NCBI GenBank assembly: GCA_021785975.1
Contig: JAJYOE010000006.1
Location: 1-48,460, forward strand
DNA: 48,460 nucleotides
From: Bacillota bacterium
Lineage (GTDB): Bacteria; Bacillota; Bacilli; Alicyclobacillales; SLC66
Direction: 5' to 3'
Part shown: positions 10,569 through 18,298 of the stretch, one piece after another
Numbering within the stretch: the first letter of the stretch is position 1
Layout: each line of letters opens with the position of its first letter
Program-made: the position numbers and the translations under genes
The notes under the pieces: model-generated
Told to the model about the DNA's origin: nothing
Seen by the model: the letters and a program-made list of their open reading frames with translations, nothing else
The model's database searches: none

Positions 10569-11282
10569 ATGACGAAAGTGAATTCATCGACAAATTACTA
10601 CGGCGCCGGACTTCCCTACATGGACGAATGGGATTACAGTGGAAAGTTGATCATCATTGAAGGCGCCGACTGTTCAGGGCGTTCCACCCAAACTGCACTT
10701 TTAAAGCAATGGCTGGAAGTGAACGGCCACGCCGTCATGGACACGGGGATCAAACGCTCGGACCTCGTGAGTGGTGTCATCGATCAAGCCAAGCAAGGCA
10801 ATGTACTAGGAAAGACGACGCTGAGCCTGCTATATGCGACCGATTTTGCCGACCAGCTGGAAAACAAAATCATTCCTGCACTGCGGGCAGGGTTTATTGT
10901 ACTTGCCGACCGTTACATTTTTACGCTCATGGTTCGGGATGCGGTTCGCGGCGCTGACCCTTTGTGGTTACATGAACTGTTTGGATTTGCGCTCGTTCCT
11001 GACATGACATTTTATTTGAAAGTGCCGCCGGAAATTCTGTTGCACCGCCATTTTCAAAAACGGGGTTATCTTGAATACTGGGAATCGGGAATGGATTTGT
11101 CGCTTTCCACTGATATGATCGAGAGTTTTCATCGCTATCAGACTATGTGCCAGCAGGAATTTGACGATTTGGCGGAAGAATATCATTTTATCATGTTAGA
11201 CGGGACGCAAAATATCGACAAGATTCAGGCGAACCTGCAAGAACATGTCGGAAACCTCTTAAAGACCCGGAAGGATGCGTAA
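10569..11282 (+). CDS. Thymidylate-kinase-like protein, copy 2 (altered P-loop)
   Basis: 237 residues, clearly homologous to copy 1: ADRY at 113-116 and YWESGMDLSLS at 170-180 align with YHEAGMDLGLS there. The Walker A reads GADCSGRST (32-40): the invariant lysine is arginine and the preceding glycine is cysteine. Arg in this position usually cripples ATP hydrolysis, so copy 2 may be a pseudokinase or regulatory half of a heterodimer; thymidylate kinases are normally homodimers. Strong GGGGAGG site 8 nt before ATG. It ends with an 8-nt overlap with the HD gene. Confidence 0.8.
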   Translation: MTKVNSSTNYYGAGLPYMDEWDYSGKLIIIEGADCSGRSTQTALLKQWLEVNGHAVMDTGIKRSDLVSGVIDQAKQGNVLGKTTLSLLYATDFADQLENKIIPALRAGFIVLADRYIFTLMVRDAVRGADPLWLHELFGFALVPDMTFYLKVPPEILLHRHFQKRGYLEYWESGMDLSLSTDMIESFHRYQTMCQQEFDDLAEEYHFIMLDGTQNIDKIQANLQEHVGNLLKTRKDA

Positions 11283-11892
11283 CATTAAAGCCGCACGGCT
11301 GCACCCATCCTTGTATTCAACCGCCAAGTATGTCATGGAAAAATACCGAACGGATATTCATCACTGCGAGCAGGTGATGGCTAACGCCTTTGAAATCGCA
11401 AAGCTTGCTTTGCCTGAAGCGAATTTTTCGGATGAACCAGAGTTGAATCCCGATTGGCAACGCTTGGGCATGGCTGCACTGCTTCATGATATCGGCCACT
11501 TTGTGGCCGATAAAGGTCATCACAAACACAGTTTTTACCTGATACAGCATGCAGAGGAATTGCGTCACCTGAATACAGATCTCATTCAAGATGTGGCACT
11601 GCTCTCCTGGTGCCATCGTAAACACGCTAAACGGACGTGGTTGGATGAACGATTTCTCGGAAACGTTGCGCTTTTTCAATTAAGTGCGATATTGCGGGTA
11701 GCGGATGGGCTTGACCGCAGTCATACCGGGAGAGTGAGCGTCCGGGGTGGACACCAGCAAGGCGAAACGTTTGTCCTTGAAGTACAAGGACTTCGCAAGT
11801 CGGAGTACGAGGCGTTGATGGACAGAAAAGCGGATGCGTGGAATCTTGCTTTTCATCAGTCTTTGGAAGTTCGAATTTTAACGACAATATAG
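11275..11892 (+). CDS. HD-domain phosphohydrolase
   Basis: 205 residues with an intact HD metal site: His29/His30, LLHDIG with His71-Asp72, His83/His85 in GHHKHS, and the distal RVADGLDRSH with Asp144 and Asp147. The distal motif resembles the C-terminal domain of Ppx/GppA proteins (compare MAEALDRRHEQR in the first gene of this operon), so it looks like a free-standing, active version of the domain that is degenerate there. The ATG lies inside the stop of the preceding gene (ATGCGTAA), so translation is coupled; no separate ribosome site is well spaced. Its 3' end overlaps the convergent TerC gene by 37 bp. Substrate unknown. Confidence 0.8.
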   Translation: MRNIKAARLHPSLYSTAKYVMEKYRTDIHHCEQVMANAFEIAKLALPEANFSDEPELNPDWQRLGMAALLHDIGHFVADKGHHKHSFYLIQHAEELRHLNTDLIQDVALLSWCHRKHAKRTWLDERFLGNVALFQLSAILRVADGLDRSHTGRVSVRGGHQQGETFVLEVQGLRKSEYEALMDRKADAWNLAFHQSLEVRILTTI

Positions 11893-12518
11893 GCTAATAA
11901 AAGTACGAACGCAGTAATCCATATGGGCAAATAGGGGATACCTGATAATTTTGAAGACAGTTCAGGGTCCCTCCCGATCATTCCTCCCCCGGTCCATGCC
12001 AGGATACCAGAACCAATGTACATCAGCCACGAGTATTTTAAGAGCAAATGACTTAACACCTGACTTGCAAGCAGAATAATGACCAGGCTAACTGCAGTTC
12101 CGATGAGGAGCAAGCTCCAGTTGCCATTCGCAATACCAGCTAGGGCAATGACATTGTCGAGACTCATGCTGAGGTCTGCCACTACAATCGAAAAAACAGC
12201 TTTCCATAGACGTTCCGGAGAAGCATTCTCTTCTTTGTCGGCGTTTTTTTCTTTGGCACTCACAGTCAGGGTGAACGCAAAATAAACGAGCAAGAGTCCT
12301 CCGATCGCTTCCAAATATGGAAGGACGAACAGTTTACCCGCAATTAACGTAAGCGCGACCCGCAAAATGATGGTTAACGACAGACCAAACACCATTCCCT
12401 GCCACCTTTGCTTAGGCGGCAGCTTTGCCGTAACCATAGCGATCATTAACGCATTATCACCAGACAGCACTGTATTGATCAGTAAAATAGCAAACCCTTT
12501 ACCAATATAATCCCACAT
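11856..12518 (-). CDS. TerC-family membrane protein (YjbE-like)
   Basis: About 220 residues with multiple membrane helices. The TerC hallmark is NTVLSGDNALMIAM near the N-terminus, and a second acidic motif, ADLSMSLDNVIALAG, lies mid-protein. TerC proteins of this type export Mn2+ or support metalation of secreted proteins. The ATG at 12518 is chosen; a TTG ten codons upstream has no support. GGGGAA lies 12 nt before. No yybP-ykoY manganese riboswitch fits in the 66-nt gap upstream, although such genes often have one. The 3' end overlaps the HD gene. Confidence 0.85.
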   Translation of the reverse strand: MWDYIGKGFAILLINTVLSGDNALMIAMVTAKLPPKQRWQGMVFGLSLTIILRVALTLIAGKLFVLPYLEAIGGLLLVYFAFTLTVSAKEKNADKEENASPERLWKAVFSIVVADLSMSLDNVIALAGIANGNWSLLLIGTAVSLVIILLASQVLSHLLLKYSWLMYIGSGILAWTGGGMIGRDPELSSKLSGIPYLPIWITAFVLLLAYIVVKIRTSKD

Positions 12519-12583
12519 ACAAAAATCCGATTCCCCTTGCTCCCACAATTACATGATCTAGCGTAACACGGGCCCGTTCCCAT

Positions 12584-13294
12584 TTATAGTCGCGTCCATC
12601 GCTGCATGATACGGTATTTGCGTCCGAGTTTCCAGAGCAGATATACAAGCCCTATTAATAATACGATTCCGCCAAACAAAATGATTTCTTTTTTGTATTT
12701 TTGGATGTTTAAAAGTCGGTGCCCGAGATAAGCCATGGCGGCCACAGAAGGAGCCTGGCCTGCCAGCGTAGAAAAAAAGAAAGGCTTGAATTTCACACCT
12801 GTTGTGCCAGAGAGAATATCCAACAGGGATGACGGAACCCATGGTTGTATCCGCAAGATAAAGAGAATGGAAAAGGCGGACCAAAACTTGGCATGTACCA
12901 CTTTTTGACGAATCACTTGAAGTTTCGGGTGCTTATCCCACACGGATTCCAATTTCCCTTGAAAAATCCACCCTACAAGTTGTTTGGCAAGAACGAAGAG
13001 AATGAGGTTACCGGTAATCACTCCTGCAAAGGACAGGATAAACCCCAACCAAAAACCGTGCGCTGCCGTATTGAATCCAGCCAGTAGTGCAAATGGGGCA
13101 TAAGGGATGATTGATTGCAGGACGACCAGCCCATAGCTGATAAGAATTCCCCAAATCCCTGCGTGTCGGAGATATTTGGGTATTGCCCATAAAAGACCTG
13201 TCCGATGAAACCACACGATGGCACACCCAGCCATCAGCGCGATGATTGCAAATCCTGTACCAATAAAACGTTGATAACGGTGCCAACGCTCCAC
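12584..13294 (-). CDS. VTT (TVP38/TMEM64, DedA-like) membrane protein
   Basis: 236 residues with about six hydrophobic segments. The central region has the VTT-domain look: SIIPYAPFALLAGFNTAAHGF, then a GxxxGN turn (GVITGNLILF) and a later ILRIQPWVPSSLLDILSG segment. The family includes lipid scramblases or transporters such as DedA and TVP38. GTG start with AGGTGG upstream. It sits between TerC and the antiporter gene on the same strand, so the three may form a membrane/ion unit. Exact substrate unknown. Confidence 0.75.
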   Translation of the reverse strand: MERWHRYQRFIGTGFAIIALMAGCAIVWFHRTGLLWAIPKYLRHAGIWGILISYGLVVLQSIIPYAPFALLAGFNTAAHGFWLGFILSFAGVITGNLILFVLAKQLVGWIFQGKLESVWDKHPKLQVIRQKVVHAKFWSAFSILFILRIQPWVPSSLLDILSGTTGVKFKPFFFSTLAGQAPSVAAMAYLGHRLLNIQKYKKEIILFGGIVLLIGLVYLLWKLGRKYRIMQRWTRL

Positions 13295-13354
13295 TTGTCA
13301 CCACCTCACGGCGCAAAACTCGACCAAGTCATCAGGTCTCGTCTAGCTTACCCG

Positions 13355-14419
13355 TCAGGCAAAGAAAAACATCAAGGCAAATATGACATAAGTGGCCACC
13401 ACCATCACGCCTTCAAACCAATGGGTTTCCCCATCCAAAGACACGATATTGACCAGCACAGTAGACAAAAAAAGCACCACAACCTGAGCAGGAGTAAACA
13501 CAAGCGTCAGGGATTTGCCCATCAGCAGGCCGACGATGACAAGTAATGGCGCAACAAACAGAGAAATCTGAAGACTCGATCCGACAGCGATTTCCACACT
13601 GCCTTCAATCTTGCCCTGCCTTGCAAAGATGACTGCCGTAAGAAATTCGGGGGCAATTCCGATCAAGGGCAAAAAAACAAGACCGATAAATTGCTCAGAT
13701 AACTTCCACTCGCTGGAGACAAACTGAATCGAACCCACCAATTGGTCGCTGATAAAAGCAACGACAACGGTCGCCGCAAATAGCATGAGTATATCCGGTA
13801 AAAGCTTTTGTTTGACAGCCGGAGTATTGTCTTCCTCAGCAAAATGAGAGACAAACGAGCGATGAGTTAAAAAAGAGAACAGGAATCCCCCCATATAGAC
13901 AATTAAGAAAACAGCCGCCACACCGATGCTGAGCGATTCCGTTCCGCTTGCCCGAAATTTCAGGAAGGAAAAGATACTAGAGGTGGTGAGTCCAATTACC
14001 GCCACAAACAGCATCGCACTGTTCATGCCGGCCCTTCTCCTGCTAAACTGCTGAACGCCTGTTGCACCGCCACCAATCATCATACTGATACCGAGCGTCA
14101 GCAACAGATTGGCAAGCACACCCCCAATAATGCTCGCCTTGACGACCTCAAACAACCCTTCATGTAAAGCAAATAATGAAAGGATCAACTCGACGCTATT
14201 GCCAAACGTGATGCCTAGCAAGGCGCCGGCCACAGAGCCGATCTCTTTAGAAACGCGTTCTGTCGAAGTACCGATCACTCTGGCGAGTCCAATGATCACG
14301 AGTCCGTCCAAAAGAAACAATAAAGCGTGGTTTGAAATCGCGGAACCAAAAAGAAATACGACCACTCCCACCGCAATGGCCGTCATCGCAAATCCGCTGT
14401 TTTTCCAGCTCCATCCCAT
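13355..14419 (-). CDS. Ca2+/H+ antiporter, CaCA family (ChaA/YfkE-like)
   Basis: 354 residues and about 11 membrane helices. The two CaCA alpha repeats are visible: GNSVELILSLFALHEG with VKASIIGGVLANLLL near residue 75, and GIAPEFLTAVIFARQG with EIAVGSSLQISLF near residue 256, each with the conserved acidic residue. This is the cation/proton exchanger layout of YfkE and VCX1. An acidic loop separates the halves. Transcribed from TTGGTG-17-TATAAT at 14454-14482. Confidence 0.9.
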   Translation of the reverse strand: MGWSWKNSGFAMTAIAVGVVVFLFGSAISNHALLFLLDGLVIIGLARVIGTSTERVSKEIGSVAGALLGITFGNSVELILSLFALHEGLFEVVKASIIGGVLANLLLTLGISMMIGGGATGVQQFSRRRAGMNSAMLFVAVIGLTTSSIFSFLKFRASGTESLSIGVAAVFLIVYMGGFLFSFLTHRSFVSHFAEEDNTPAVKQKLLPDILMLFAATVVVAFISDQLVGSIQFVSSEWKLSEQFIGLVFLPLIGIAPEFLTAVIFARQGKIEGSVEIAVGSSLQISLFVAPLLVIVGLLMGKSLTLVFTPAQVVVLFLSTVLVNIVSLDGETHWFEGVMVVATYVIFALMFFFA

Positions 14420-14453
14420 TCAAACTGCCTCGCTCGTAAATTCAATGATTTTT

Positions 14454-14482
14454 ATTATATCGAATTTCATGGTTCTCACCAA
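14454..14482 (-). promoter_or_regulatory. Promoter of the Ca2+/H+ antiporter gene
   Basis: On the minus strand TTGGTG (14477-14482), exactly 17 bp, then a perfect TATAAT (14454-14459), 35 nt before the ATG. Confidence 0.65.
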
Positions 14483-14505
14483 ATGCTTCATCCCGAATGC
14501 ATTTG

Positions 14506-14733
14506 TGGTACACTCAATTTACGAAAGGGGGCAAAGGAATTAATTTATCCCCAAAGGGGAACGTATAAATACTTGATAAATGGAAAATAATGATTGATAG
14601 AATCACATACGATGAACCTACAACGTACATTGGGAACTGCACGCGGTGCTGTTCGCATAATAATATAGAACGTATGCAGGAAAAAGGCTTTATCTAGAGA
14701 ACATAACTTTAATGCGGTATTAACCGCTAATAC
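14506..14733 (+). promoter_or_regulatory. Long leader of the NYN gene with extended -10 and inverted repeats
   Basis: This covers most of the 325-bp gap between 14419 and 14745. An extended -10 (TGG-TACACT, 14506-14514) points toward the NYN gene and would give a leader of about 225 nt. Inside are CCCCAAAGGGG (14549-14559) and, directly before the ribosome site, GTATTA-ACCGC-TAATAC (14717-14733), a perfect 6-bp inverted repeat. The latter could be an operator or a hairpin that affects translation. I do not recognise a known riboswitch. Confidence 0.4.
14590..14697 (+). CDS. Possible 35-residue small protein in the NYN leader
   Basis: ATG at 14590 opens a 35-codon frame ending in TAG. It contains a TRCCSH cysteine cluster after an upstream Cys (pattern C-x2-CC) and several charged residues. 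The ribosome site is poor (GGA six bases before ATG), and a frame of this size occurs often by chance. Listed because it lies in an otherwise unexplained leader; it may be a leader peptide for the NYN gene or nothing. Confidence 0.2.
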   Translation: MIDRITYDEPTTYIGNCTRCCSHNNIERMQEKGFI

Positions 14734-14744
14734 TTGGGAGGACT

Positions 14745-15686
14745 ATGATGAGACAAGAAAAAAATTCGTCCTCTGCGTCATCTGCCAAACATGAAGATCG
14801 CCTGGAAGATGTAGGAAGGTTTTATAACCAGGCCATCAGCGCTGCGGTGGAGTCAACCATCAACCGCTTGTCAAGACATAATCCAAAAGACAACGTGGCT
14901 ATCTTTGTCGATTATGACAACGTCTATTGGACCTTGATGAACCGTTACAGACACGACCCGGATCACGAAGACGCAGATCGTAACTTGTTCGAACGATTAT
15001 GGGAATTTTACGGCAAAGACAACGTCAGACTTTATCGCGCCTATGCAGACTTTGAACAAGTAGACGCGAATCTGACCAGCCTTCAGAAAAAACGAGTACA
15101 AATCCGCCATGTGTATGCTAACGGCAAAAACGAGGATAAAGCCAAAAACGCTTCGGATATTGAACTCTCTATAGATGCCATGGAAACTTGTTACTCAGAC
15201 CCCAATATCACTTGTTATGTCTTTGTCACCGCGGACAGTGACATGATACCGATCATGAGTCGCATGTTGTATCGTGGTAAACACGTAGAACTTTTTTACG
15301 TAGAAGACGCGATCGCCAAACACACAGATATCCGCAATTATGCGCATGAAAGCTACGATCTGCTTGATTTTTTACGTGTTGACATCAGTCCGAAAAACCC
15401 TACAGATTACCTGCAGGAAGCGATTGTCTACATTTCAGAATGGCATGCACAACCTGCTAATAAAACGAAAAACCTTGGACCCAAATGGTTGCGCGATGGT
15501 CTGGCAGATTATCTGTCTATTCCAAGCAACACGGCGAGCCAGGTAATCGAACTACTCCATCGTTATAATATTATCCGTGAGGAGCTTCGCACCAATGAAT
15601 TTGGCACTCACAAAAACATTGTCCTGAATGAAGACGTTTCAGTCGATGACTTTTCCATCAACGAAAAAATACCTACCAACTTTTAA
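14745..15686 (+). CDS. NYN-domain (LabA/DUF88-type) putative ribonuclease
   Basis: 313 residues. The PIN-like NYN fold shows its acidic residues: AIFVDYDNVYW near residue 48, KNASDIELSIDAM near residue 136 and VTADSDMIPIM near residue 165. Family members are metal-dependent RNases or RNA-binding proteins. After residue 220 follows a winged-helix-like region (GPKWLRDGLADYLSIPS, then a helix with HRYNIIREEL), which may bind nucleic acid or a partner. The N-terminal 30 residues are polar and low complexity. ATG-ATG start 3-6 nt after GGGAGGA, with the second ATG better spaced. Monocistronic, ending at a strong hairpin. Confidence 0.8.
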   Translation: MMRQEKNSSSASSAKHEDRLEDVGRFYNQAISAAVESTINRLSRHNPKDNVAIFVDYDNVYWTLMNRYRHDPDHEDADRNLFERLWEFYGKDNVRLYRAYADFEQVDANLTSLQKKRVQIRHVYANGKNEDKAKNASDIELSIDAMETCYSDPNITCYVFVTADSDMIPIMSRMLYRGKHVELFYVEDAIAKHTDIRNYAHESYDLLDFLRVDISPKNPTDYLQEAIVYISEWHAQPANKTKNLGPKWLRDGLADYLSIPSNTASQVIELLHRYNIIREELRTNEFGTHKNIVLNEDVSVDDFSINEKIPTNF

Positions 15687-15697
15687 TCCTTTTCACC

Positions 15698-15732
15698 AAA
15701 CACCGCCATGCTTGATTAGCACGGCGGTGTTT
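15698..15732. terminator. Hairpin terminator between convergent NYN and fabI genes
   Basis: AACACCGCC pairs with GGCGGTGTT around a stem extension and loop, followed by TTTTGG on the plus strand and TTTGG on the minus strand. It can end both transcripts. Confidence 0.8.
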
Positions 15733-15746
15733 TGGCATTCGTCTGT

Positions 15747-16514
15747 TTACATGCCTAGCACATGAAAACCACTGTCAATATGCAGAATCTCTCCCGTCAA
15801 TCCTCGCGACCAATCACTCATCAGGTACACTGCGGTATCTGCCACTTCGCCGGGGTCAGTGGGCCGCCTGAGTGGCGCTTTTTCATCAAAAATGTGCATA
15901 AATGAATTAAAATCCTTTACTCCTTTTGCGGAAAGCGTCCTAACAGGACCTGCAGAGATGGCATTCAGCCGAATTTTTTGCGGACCAAGTTCACTCGCCA
16001 GATAGCGCATGCTCATATCAAGTGCCGCTTTGGCCACCCCCATCACATTGTAATTTTCCACTACCCGTTCCCCGCCGAGATACGTCATGGCCATGATGCT
16101 GCCACCCTCTATCATCAGACGACTAGCGCGACGCGCCACTGCTACGAGCGAATAAGAGGAAATATTTTGTGCCAGAAGATACCCCTCGCGCGAGGTATCC
16201 TTAAATGCCCCGCTAAGGTCTTCAGGTCGCGCATAGGCAAGGCTGTGTACTACCCCGTGCAGGATGCCTTCGTGCTGTTCGATATCATTCATCACCGCAT
16301 CGATTTCCTCGTCAACGGTCACATCGCAGTTGAGTAACCTTGATCCCGGTATGTGTTCTTCTACCAGCTCCTGTACGCTCTTCAAAAACCGCTCACCCTG
16401 ATAGGTGAAAATCAGCCTGGCACCCTCCCGGTGTAACGCTTGCGCAATCGCCCAGGCAATGCTGCGTTTGTTGGCAACGCCCATTACCAGAATAACCCGA
16501 TCTTTTAACAACAT
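15747..16514 (-). CDS. fabI: Enoyl-[acyl-carrier-protein] reductase FabI
   Basis: 255 residues, the standard FabI length. It performs the last NAD(P)H-dependent step of each fatty-acid elongation cycle. The atypical SDR nucleotide motif GVANKRSIAWAIA is near residue 12 and the catalytic Tyr-x6-Lys appears as YNVMGVAK near residue 155. The ATG at 16514 (MLLKDR) is chosen because GGGAGG lies upstream; a TTG further upstream would put the ribosome site inside the gene. Only 21 nt separate it from the M42 peptidase on the same strand. Confidence 0.96.
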   Translation of the reverse strand: MLLKDRVILVMGVANKRSIAWAIAQALHREGARLIFTYQGERFLKSVQELVEEHIPGSRLLNCDVTVDEEIDAVMNDIEQHEGILHGVVHSLAYARPEDLSGAFKDTSREGYLLAQNISSYSLVAVARRASRLMIEGGSIMAMTYLGGERVVENYNVMGVAKAALDMSMRYLASELGPQKIRLNAISAGPVRTLSAKGVKDFNSFMHIFDEKAPLRRPTDPGEVADTAVYLMSDWSRGLTGEILHIDSGFHVLGM

Positions 16515-16535
16515 CACGTGTTCCCTCCCCAATAT

Positions 16536-17573
16536 TTACTCACATACTGAAGAACTGAAAAGATAAAGCTTTAACAGTTGCAGCGTGGCTTCAATCGAAT
16601 CCCTGTGTGTTCGTTCATAGGCATGGGAAGAATCAATGCCAGGTCCGATAAGCGCCGTGGCCAGGTCATATCCGGCTCGCCTTGCTGCGCTTGCGTCCGA
16701 AGCGTAATAAGGGAAAACGTCCACCGCATGTTTCACGCCATTCGCTTCCGAAAGTTCCACTAGCTGCTTGCGGAGCCCGAAGTGATAGGGACCACTAGAA
16801 TCCTTTGCGCAAATGGAGACCACATATTCGGTGGTGGACAGTCCATCGCCGATGGCTCCCATATCCACTGCCAGATATTCAAAGGCATTGGCAGAGATGT
16901 TCGAATTACCCCCGTATCCGATCTCTTCATCCGTACTAATCAAAATTTGCAGACTGTAGGGAAGTTTCCATCGCTCCGCCTCCACATTTTGCAATAAGGC
17001 GAGAAGAATGCCTACACTCGCCTTGTCATCCAAATGGCGAGATTTCAAAAATCCGCTCGGCGTAAGCACGGGCCTTGCGTCAAAGGACACGACATCACCG
17101 ACGCGGATGCCAAGAGAGTGCACATCTTCCTCATTGGTGACCACTTCGTCCAGGCGGACTTCTATCGTTTCCTCCGTGCGCTCTTCTACCTCTTTGTACA
17201 CGTGAGTGGAGGCTTTATGAGCGACAATCGTGCCTGTATAAACGTTGCCGTCCAGCGTATGTACCTTGCAGTATTCGCCTTCGATCACCTGCATGCGAAA
17301 TCCGCCAATAGGTGTGATTTTCAGCCTGCCAGTAGGAAGAATTTGCTTAACCATCGCTCCCAGCGTGTCCACATGCGCTGCAAGTACGCGCGTTCTCTCT
17401 GATTCTCCCGGTACCATGACGGATAATCCGCCCTTCATCGTACGCACAAAATACATGCCAATTTCCTCAAGGATTTTTTCGCAATACTGAATGGCATTCT
17501 CTGTGTACCCTGTCGGGCTAGGAATCGACACCAGATTCATAATATGCTCTAACGCTACATTTACTGCATCCAT
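16536..17573 (-). CDS. M42-family metallo-aminopeptidase
   Basis: 345 residues, matching the FrvX/YsdC/PepA-like M42 group. Metal and catalytic residues are visible: AAHVDTLGAM (first His-Asp) near residue 65, RHLDDKAS near residue 180 (bridging Asp), STDEEIGYGG near residue 213 (catalytic Glu pair), VDMGAIGD near 235 and the distal His in DSSHAYERTH near 315. These enzymes form cytosolic tetrahedral dodecamers that trim peptides. The N-terminus LVSIPSPTGYT is typical. Confidence 0.92.
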   Translation of the reverse strand: MDAVNVALEHIMNLVSIPSPTGYTENAIQYCEKILEEIGMYFVRTMKGGLSVMVPGESERTRVLAAHVDTLGAMVKQILPTGRLKITPIGGFRMQVIEGEYCKVHTLDGNVYTGTIVAHKASTHVYKEVEERTEETIEVRLDEVVTNEEDVHSLGIRVGDVVSFDARPVLTPSGFLKSRHLDDKASVGILLALLQNVEAERWKLPYSLQILISTDEEIGYGGNSNISANAFEYLAVDMGAIGDGLSTTEYVVSICAKDSSGPYHFGLRKQLVELSEANGVKHAVDVFPYYASDASAARRAGYDLATALIGPGIDSSHAYERTHRDSIEATLQLLKLYLFSSSVCE

Positions 17574-17612
17574 TGGATGGCTCCTCTCCCACCGATTATC
17601 CTGATGATTGTA

Positions 17613-18275
17613 TCATGATCGGATCGACCATTGCAGATATCGCTGAACCGCTTCTGCGATCGCGCGCGCCATTCTGTCTCTGTATGAGGCATCAAGTAAC
17701 CGTAACGCATCGGTATCATTGGTGACAAATCCCATCTCTGCTAGCACTCCCGGGCAAGGAGCATGCCTGATCAAAAAAAGGTTCTTCCTTCCCACAGGAC
17801 GTTGTGTGGACATCGCCACCTGGTTAAGCGCCGATTGCACTTCAGTAGCCAGTTCCTTTCCTTTTTCAGATTCAACTGCATAAAATACGAGCGGACCCTT
17901 ATCCTTCGGTTGCGTCGAACTGTTGACGTGGATGCTGATAAAAAGAGCAGGACTTTCCTTTCGAATCATGACCAACCGGTTTTGCAAATCGCGTTTATGT
18001 CTGCTCTGAATGGGTGAAGGATAAGCAGAAGACAGATCGGTATCGCTTTCTCTCGTCAATTTGACTACAAATCCTTCTTTTTGCAACCAGTCTCTGGTTC
18101 TTAAGGAGATGTCAAGGTTCAAATTCTTCTCAAGGAGCTGCCCCCTCCCCGTGCCTCCGTCAATGCCCCCATGTCCCGGATCCACAAGAATCAGTGTCGA
18201 GTTCGCGTTAGCATTTAAGGAAAAGGAAAATAATACAATCAGTGATACCATGAGTAAAACGATGATTTTCTTCAC
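17613..18275 (-). CDS. cwlD: N-acetylmuramoyl-L-alanine amidase (CwlD-like)
   Basis: 220 residues with a signal peptide (MKKIIVLLMVSLIVLFSFSL) and one Amidase_3 domain. Zinc ligands and catalytic Glu: DPGHGGIDGG near residue 32, LLEKNLNLDI near 47, SIHVNSS near 114 and LAEMGFVTN near 184. The lack of a wall-binding domain and the length fit CwlD, which makes muramic-delta-lactam in spore cortex, so the gene hints at a spore former. Another small amidase cannot be excluded. GTG start behind AGGAGG. It follows the XPB partner gene on the same strand after 23 nt. Confidence 0.82.
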   Translation of the reverse strand: MKKIIVLLMVSLIVLFSFSLNANANSTLILVDPGHGGIDGGTGRGQLLEKNLNLDISLRTRDWLQKEGFVVKLTRESDTDLSSAYPSPIQSRHKRDLQNRLVMIRKESPALFISIHVNSSTQPKDKGPLVFYAVESEKGKELATEVQSALNQVAMSTQRPVGRKNLFLIRHAPCPGVLAEMGFVTNDTDALRLLDASYRDRMARAIAEAVQRYLQWSIRS

Positions 18276-18298
18276 AGAAATTTCCTCCTGGCGCGTAT

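Noticed and set aside
12519-12583. Manganese riboswitch before the TerC gene
   Set aside because: The gap is only 65 nt and does not hold the yybP-ykoY core; it also abuts the end of the VTT gene.
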